Shown: positions 60,008 to 64,000 of the stretch, one piece after another
Position numbering within the stretch: position 1 is the first letter of the stretch
Layout of the letters: each line of letters starts with the position of its first letter
Origin: Pseudoalteromonas rubra
GTDB taxonomy: Bacteria; Pseudomonadota; Gammaproteobacteria; Enterobacterales; Alteromonadaceae
Assembly: GCF_005886805.2 (NCBI RefSeq)
Contig: NZ_CP045429.1
Coordinates: 1,830,501 to 1,894,500, forward strand
Direction of reading: 5' to 3'
Length of the DNA stretch: 64,000 nt
Notes under the pieces: model-generated
What the model was told of the DNA's origin: nothing
What the model saw: the letters and a program-made list of their open reading frames with translations, nothing else
The model's database searches: none
Position numbers and translations under genes: made by a program

Positions 60008-62428
60008 ATGAAAAAAATGCTACTCTCACTCGCGGTTTCTGCAGCCTTAGCTGGTTGTGGTGGCGGTGAAACCCTTGAAGATGTAAAACAAGAAAGCACA
60101 GCTGTAACACCGAGCGCCTCGATTAAATTCGACCCTGCCAATGGGGTGATTTCGGTGCCTAATGATCTGCTGTTTAACGGCACGAAAGATGGCACGCTGA
60201 ATATTCCAGGTGAACTGAACGATGACGGCTCTGCTAAAATCCAGCGTGCAAATTATGCCGACCCTTCACTGGCGTTGGGCGCACTAGATGGTTGGTCAAC
60301 GCAAATGCCATTTGCGATTGATTTAACAGTGCCAGCTGGTGTTGAAATTGATGCGGCGAGTGTCGCAACGCCCGGTGCTGTGAGAATTTTTGAAGTGGTC
60401 ATGGGCGCCAGCCTGACTGATCAGGACTGTGCAACTGTACCTGCCGGGATTGCCTGTAAAGGGGTCGCTGAGCTGACCTTTGGCCCAACTGGTGATTTTA
60501 TTGCTCAGCTAGGTGCAGACGGGAAAAGCATTAATGTTATTCCTGTGAAGCCGCTAAAATCGGCGACGACTTACATCACAGTATTGACAACGAGCCTGAA
60601 AGACAGCTCGGGCAGTGTTACGCCTTCTTCTTCTTACACATTGCTTAAGCAGGAAGCGCCTTTGGTAACACCTGCACAAAAGAGCTTGCAAGCGGTTGTA
60701 CGCAGCTATGAGAGTGCGGTGACATCTCTGGGTACTGTGACCAGCGAAGAAATCATTTATTCTGCTGCAATGACAACCCACTCGACTTTTGAAGTCATGG
60801 GGGCCGTGAAACAGTTATTGGCTGGGTCATTGACTACCGAGCAGCGACCCGTTTTGAGTGTTGGTCAACAACCCGTTGATGGCCTGACCGTTGCTGATGT
60901 GCTGGGTGAGCGTTTACCTGAGCAAATTCGTCCTCTGTATCGTTCAGTGAGATACTTACAAGGTAATATTGTACTGCCACGTTACCTGGGTGAGCCGCAA
61001 ACGAAAGACGACGCAGCGCTGGCAGATACCTACTGGCAGGCACAGTGTGATAACGCCGCAGCGGTTGCCGGCTATATTCAGGCAACGGGTGGCACACCTG
61101 AGCTCAAAGAAGGTAACGATACGCTTTGTAATGTGTTATCTGAAGGTCGTTTGAGAGACTTAGGGCTGGATCAGCACAAGTTTGTCAGCAAATATAACCC
61201 AATTCCAAAAGCGCTGGGCGCGAATAACATCCCGGTCCAAATCACGATGCCTGCGGACGAAACAAATCGCCCAGAAACCGGCTGGCCGGTTATTATCATG
61301 CAACATGGTATCACCAGTAAGAAAGAAGACATGCTGGGTCTGACGCTGGCATTGACTCAGGCTGGGTTTGCAACGGTTGCAATTGACCACCCATTGCATG
61401 GTGACCGTGGTATTGATGTAGATGGCGATGGTGAGGTTGATTTCAACGCGTCAACGAAGAGTGTACTTCACTATATGAACCTGCAATCACTGCTGGTTGC
61501 ACGTGATAACCTGCGTCAATCAACAGCCGATCTGCTGGGTCTGCGTCTGGGTCTGAATTTCATCAATCAGGCGACGGCGGTTCCTTTGCTGTTCAATACA
61601 CAGGATGTGAGCTTTATCGGCCACTCTTTGGGATCGGTTGTTGGGCCTAGCTTCATCGCGTTGGCTAATACACCGCTGGATGAGCAGGTTGATGCCTTGT
61701 TTAGCGTGAAAGCGGGCGCATTATCAAGCGGTGGTTCGGGCATTGCAAACTTCCTGGTAGAGTCAGCTTCTTTCGGCCCGGTGGTGAAAAGCGCGGTCTT
61801 GTCCGCGGCAACAGACTTAGCTGTATCAAAACAGTTTAATGCTTACCTGGGAGAAGGTGCCATCTCAGATTGCGGCCAGTTTGCGACTGATGCCGGTGCG
61901 TTTGCAAACTGTGCATATTCCACCTTTACTGCGCAGCTAGAGGCGAACGGTGATACCGTTTCACTGGGCGCAATTGATGCAACCGTCACCCAATTCGCTT
62001 ATGCAGCACAAAGTGTGCTGGGTAGCGCTGACCCGCTTAACTATGCTGGCGCGGTAAACGCGCTGGGTACACCTATTTATATGGGTGTTGTTGTGGGTGG
62101 TGAGAATGGCAATAAAGAAGATCAGGTTATCCCTCCTTCAACGCAAAGCAATCCGTTGTCTGGCAGCTTACCAATGGCCGCTGTAATGGGGCTGACGCCT
62201 GTGAGCGAAACGCAAACGTCAACCGACGGCACAGCAGGTAGCTATGTGGTGCGCTTTAGCCAGGGACATCACAGCTCACTGTTGACCACCAGCTTTGATG
62301 AGCAATCAGGTGGCACAGCAGAAGGTCATGCTGCAGCGACCATGGAAATCCAGCAGCAACTGGCGACTTTCCTGGCTTCCAAGGGCCTGATGTTACCAAT
62401 TACGAATGATGCTGTTATTGCAAAATAA
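60008..62428 (+). CDS. VolA/Pla-1/cef family extracellular lipase, lipoprotein
   Basis: An 806-residue lipoprotein with lipobox ALAGC (Cys at residue 17) followed by GGGE. Residues about 35-215 form an Ig-like N-terminal domain (KFDPANGVISVPNDLLFNG; VPAGVEIDAAS). The C-terminal alpha/beta hydrolase has IIMQHGITSKKEDMLGLT, AIDHPLHGDRG, and the nucleophile elbow FIGHSLGSVVG (G-x-S-x-G). VolA is a lysophospholipase on the Vibrio surface that frees fatty acids. This may do the same at the outer membrane. No signal beyond the lipobox. It has its own terminator. Confidence 0.9.
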   Translation: MKKMLLSLAVSAALAGCGGGETLEDVKQESTAVTPSASIKFDPANGVISVPNDLLFNGTKDGTLNIPGELNDDGSAKIQRANYADPSLALGALDGWSTQMPFAIDLTVPAGVEIDAASVATPGAVRIFEVVMGASLTDQDCATVPAGIACKGVAELTFGPTGDFIAQLGADGKSINVIPVKPLKSATTYITVLTTSLKDSSGSVTPSSSYTLLKQEAPLVTPAQKSLQAVVRSYESAVTSLGTVTSEEIIYSAAMTTHSTFEVMGAVKQLLAGSLTTEQRPVLSVGQQPVDGLTVADVLGERLPEQIRPLYRSVRYLQGNIVLPRYLGEPQTKDDAALADTYWQAQCDNAAAVAGYIQATGGTPELKEGNDTLCNVLSEGRLRDLGLDQHKFVSKYNPIPKALGANNIPVQITMPADETNRPETGWPVIIMQHGITSKKEDMLGLTLALTQAGFATVAIDHPLHGDRGIDVDGDGEVDFNASTKSVLHYMNLQSLLVARDNLRQSTADLLGLRLGLNFINQATAVPLLFNTQDVSFIGHSLGSVVGPSFIALANTPLDEQVDALFSVKAGALSSGGSGIANFLVESASFGPVVKSAVLSAATDLAVSKQFNAYLGEGAISDCGQFATDAGAFANCAYSTFTAQLEANGDTVSLGAIDATVTQFAYAAQSVLGSADPLNYAGAVNALGTPIYMGVVVGGENGNKEDQVIPPSTQSNPLSGSLPMAAVMGLTPVSETQTSTDGTAGSYVVRFSQGHHSSLLTTSFDEQSGGTAEGHAAATMEIQQQLATFLASKGLMLPITNDAVIAK

Positions 62429-62447
62429 TCGTATTTGAGAGATTATG

Positions 62448-62477
62448 AAAAAGCCGCTGTTTTAGCGGCTTTTTTTT
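62448..62477 (+). terminator. Terminator after the lipase gene
   Basis: AAAAAGCCGCT / AGCGGCTTTTT stem with GTTTT loop and extra T; it ends before the sohB start. Confidence 0.93.
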
Positions 62478-62500
62478 ACTTAAATTTCAGGAGTAGAAAG

Positions 62501-63514
62501 TTGGTATTTTTATATGAATACGGATTATTTTTGGCTAAAGCGGTGACGCTGGTCGCTGCGTTAGGTGCAATTATTGCGATGATAGTTGCGGCAAGCCATA
62601 AGCCGAGTTCTCAGTCCGGTGAAATCGAGCTGACCGATCTGTCCAAACGACTGGACGAGGCTAAAGAGCAGTTTCTGACACAAACCCTGGATAAGAAAGC
62701 GCTGAAGTCCCATCTCAAGCAACAGAAAAAGACGCAATCAGAACAGTCTACTGAGACAAAAAAGCGGGTCTTTGTGATTGAGTTTTGTGGCAGTATGGAT
62801 GCTCATGAGGTTGAAAACCTCAGAGAGGAAGTGACGGCTATTCTGACCATTGCAGAGGCAAAGCAGGATCAGGTCGTGGTTAACCTGGAGAGCGGGGGAG
62901 GGGTTGTACATGGTTATGGGCTGGCAGCCTCACAACTACAACGTATCAAAGATGCGGGCCTGCCACTGACGGTTTGCGTGGATAAAATTGCAGCCAGTGG
63001 TGGTTATATGATGGCCTGTGTGGCAGATAAAATCATTGCTGCGCCGTTTGCGATTGTTGGCTCAATTGGCGTCATTGCTCAGATGCCTAACTTTAATAAG
63101 CTGCTAAAAAAGAACGACATTGACTATGAGCAAATTACAGCGGGTGAGTTCAAACGCACGTTGACCCTGTTTGGTGAGAATACAGATAAAGGGCGCGAAA
63201 AGTTTCGTGAAGAAGTAGAGCATACCCATGGTTTATTCAAGCGTTTTGTCAGCGATAACAGACCGAATATGGATATTGATAAAGTGGCGACAGGAGAGCA
63301 CTGGCTGGCCACACATGCACATGAGTTTTCCCTGGTAGACGAAATCCGCACCAGTGACGATCTGTTGCTAGACTTAAATCAAGCCTATCAGCTTTATCAG
63401 GTAAGGTTTAAACTGAAAAAATCGCTGGCTGAGAAACTGGGCGTTGGTGTTAGTCTTAGCCTTGAAAAAGGCGCGATGCGTTTATTCTCTAAATGGCAAA
63501 AATCGAGTTATTAA
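62501..63514 (+). CDS. sohB: SohB, S49-family inner-membrane peptidase
   Basis: A 337-residue protein from TTG 62501 (MVFLYEYGLFLAKAV..., aligned with E. coli SohB), 7 nt after AGGAG; an open frame upstream crosses the terminator and is not coding. One N-terminal membrane helix (AVTLVAALGAIIAMIVAA) precedes a coiled linker and the SppA-type catalytic core: VVVNLESGGGVVHGYG, the nucleophile Ser in KIAASGGYMMACVADKIIAAP, and VGSIGVIAQMPN. It degrades membrane or signal peptides. It has a likely terminator at its end. Confidence 0.92.
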   Translation: MVFLYEYGLFLAKAVTLVAALGAIIAMIVAASHKPSSQSGEIELTDLSKRLDEAKEQFLTQTLDKKALKSHLKQQKKTQSEQSTETKKRVFVIEFCGSMDAHEVENLREEVTAILTIAEAKQDQVVVNLESGGGVVHGYGLAASQLQRIKDAGLPLTVCVDKIAASGGYMMACVADKIIAAPFAIVGSIGVIAQMPNFNKLLKKNDIDYEQITAGEFKRTLTLFGENTDKGREKFREEVEHTHGLFKRFVSDNRPNMDIDKVATGEHWLATHAHEFSLVDEIRTSDDLLLDLNQAYQLYQVRFKLKKSLAEKLGVGVSLSLEKGAMRLFSKWQKSSY

Positions 63515-63522
63515 GCACTTAG

Positions 63523-63545
63523 GGCAGTGTGGTTTGCACATTGCC
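63523..63545 (+). terminator. Hairpin after sohB
   Basis: A 9-bp stem (GGCAGTGTG / CACATTGCC, one G-U) with a 5-nt loop, followed by TACTTATTTT. It touches the convergent sixA stop. Confidence 0.55.
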
Positions 63546-64000
63546 TACTTATTTTCGCCTGATTTTTCAGGCCTGAATATATAATGTTGCAACGTGGTTA
63601 TGCCTGGCGCTAGAGCGTGCCACTGCTCAGCTCTTATATTCAGTTCGACATAACCCGCTGTCACTATGTTATTAAATTGGTGTGTACTCAGATGATTTAC
63701 CAGTATCGTTAAGGCAGGATTGTGGCCAATTATTGTCACATCATTGCACTCGTCTGGCAGCAGGCGCAGGCAGTCCATTAAGTCGACGGCATTAAAGGTA
63801 TAGAGTGCTTGTATATCCTCAATAGCCTGAGTTACCTGACATTGAGCATGCAAGATATGCGCAGTATCCCGTGCCCGGCGAGCTGGGCTGGTAAATATAT
63901 GCGTATCGGGCAGCAAACCTAATCGTTTTGCCAGCGCCTGAGTTCGTCGCACGCCTTTGGGTTTGAGCGGCCGGTCAAAGTCGTGCAGCATAGGATCCTG
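63545..64000 (-). CDS. sixA: Phosphohistidine phosphatase SixA (N-terminus outside window)
   Basis: About 150 residues are visible and the frame stays open to the right edge. DFDRPLKPKGVRR is the SixA-specific stretch, FTSPARRARDTAHIL carries the second active-site Arg, and IIGHNPALTILVNHL has the second His. The RHG motif with the phosphohistidine is missing because it lies past the edge. SixA removes phosphate from histidine-phosphotransfer proteins; E. coli SixA acts on ArcB and the nitrogen PTS. Confidence 0.87.
   Translation of the reverse strand, partial: QDPMLHDFDRPLKPKGVRRTQALAKRLGLLPDTHIFTSPARRARDTAHILHAQCQVTQAIEDIQALYTFNAVDLMDCLRLLPDECNDVTIIGHNPALTILVNHLSTHQFNNIVTAGYVELNIRAEQWHALAPGITTLQHYIFRPEKSGENK

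Noticed and set aside
1..64000. CRISPR arrays, rRNA and tRNA genes, prophage structural genes, plasmid origins
   Set aside because: None was seen on either strand by direct reading; no regularly spaced repeats, cloverleaf-like sequences or capsid/tail genes.

Overview
The window looks like chromosomal DNA of a marine gammaproteobacterium of the order Alteromonadales, most probably Pseudoalteromonas. This is inferred from gene content and order: purM-purN-DUF3108, YeaC-DUF349, a split trpE-G-D-CF-B-A operon followed by rnm-yciO-scpA-scpB-rluB, a VolA-type lipase, and many TonB and cation-symporter genes. It was not confirmed by a database search. No rRNA, tRNA or CRISPR array was seen.

Layout. 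1-1.8 kb: a translationally coupled pair, an acyltransferase-like/cyclic-nucleotide-binding/HTH fusion and a leucine-carboxyl-methyltransferase-like enzyme. 2.2-5.1 kb: a periplasmic PQQ-type sugar dehydrogenase and an outer-membrane porin. At 5.1-5.3 kb lies an orphan, cysteine-rich double-glycine peptide gene that resembles a RiPP or bacteriocin precursor. 5.7-12.7 kb: a divergent hydroxyproline utilisation locus (M24 prolidase-like peptidase and D-amino-acid dehydrogenase on one strand; pyrroline-hydroxycarboxylate deaminase, 4-hydroxyproline epimerase, ketoglutarate-semialdehyde dehydrogenase and a GntR regulator on the other), with a perfect palindrome in the divergent promoter region. 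12.9-16.9 kb: a TPR-sulfotransferase and a TonB-dependent receptor. 17.4-23.0 kb: an AT-richer accessory stretch with a gene remnant, a degenerate tyrosine recombinase, an HNH-like protein, an acetyltransferase and several small unknown genes.

23.3-47.6 kb is mostly housekeeping and transport: YafJ amidotransferase, purN/purM, a GGDEF-EAL protein, an orphan MlaC-like protein, GAPDH, an M14 carboxypeptidase, an AGCS symporter, YeaC, a DUF349 protein, an intact IS4-family element inserted exactly in a terminator loop, a TIGR01777 epimerase, an AI-2E-family permease, a PhoPQ-like two-component system with a PepSY protein, YciI, an NSS symporter and a CPBP protease.

47.8-64 kb: an HU-like protein, the complete tryptophan operon preceded by two tandem attenuators (each with its own leader peptide carrying three Trp codons and its own terminator), then rnm-yciO-scpA-scpB-rluB, yciK, a VolA-like lipase, sohB and the 3' part of sixA. 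The tandem trp attenuator, the orphan precursor peptide and the acyltransferase/cNMP fusion are the observations I consider most worth following up.
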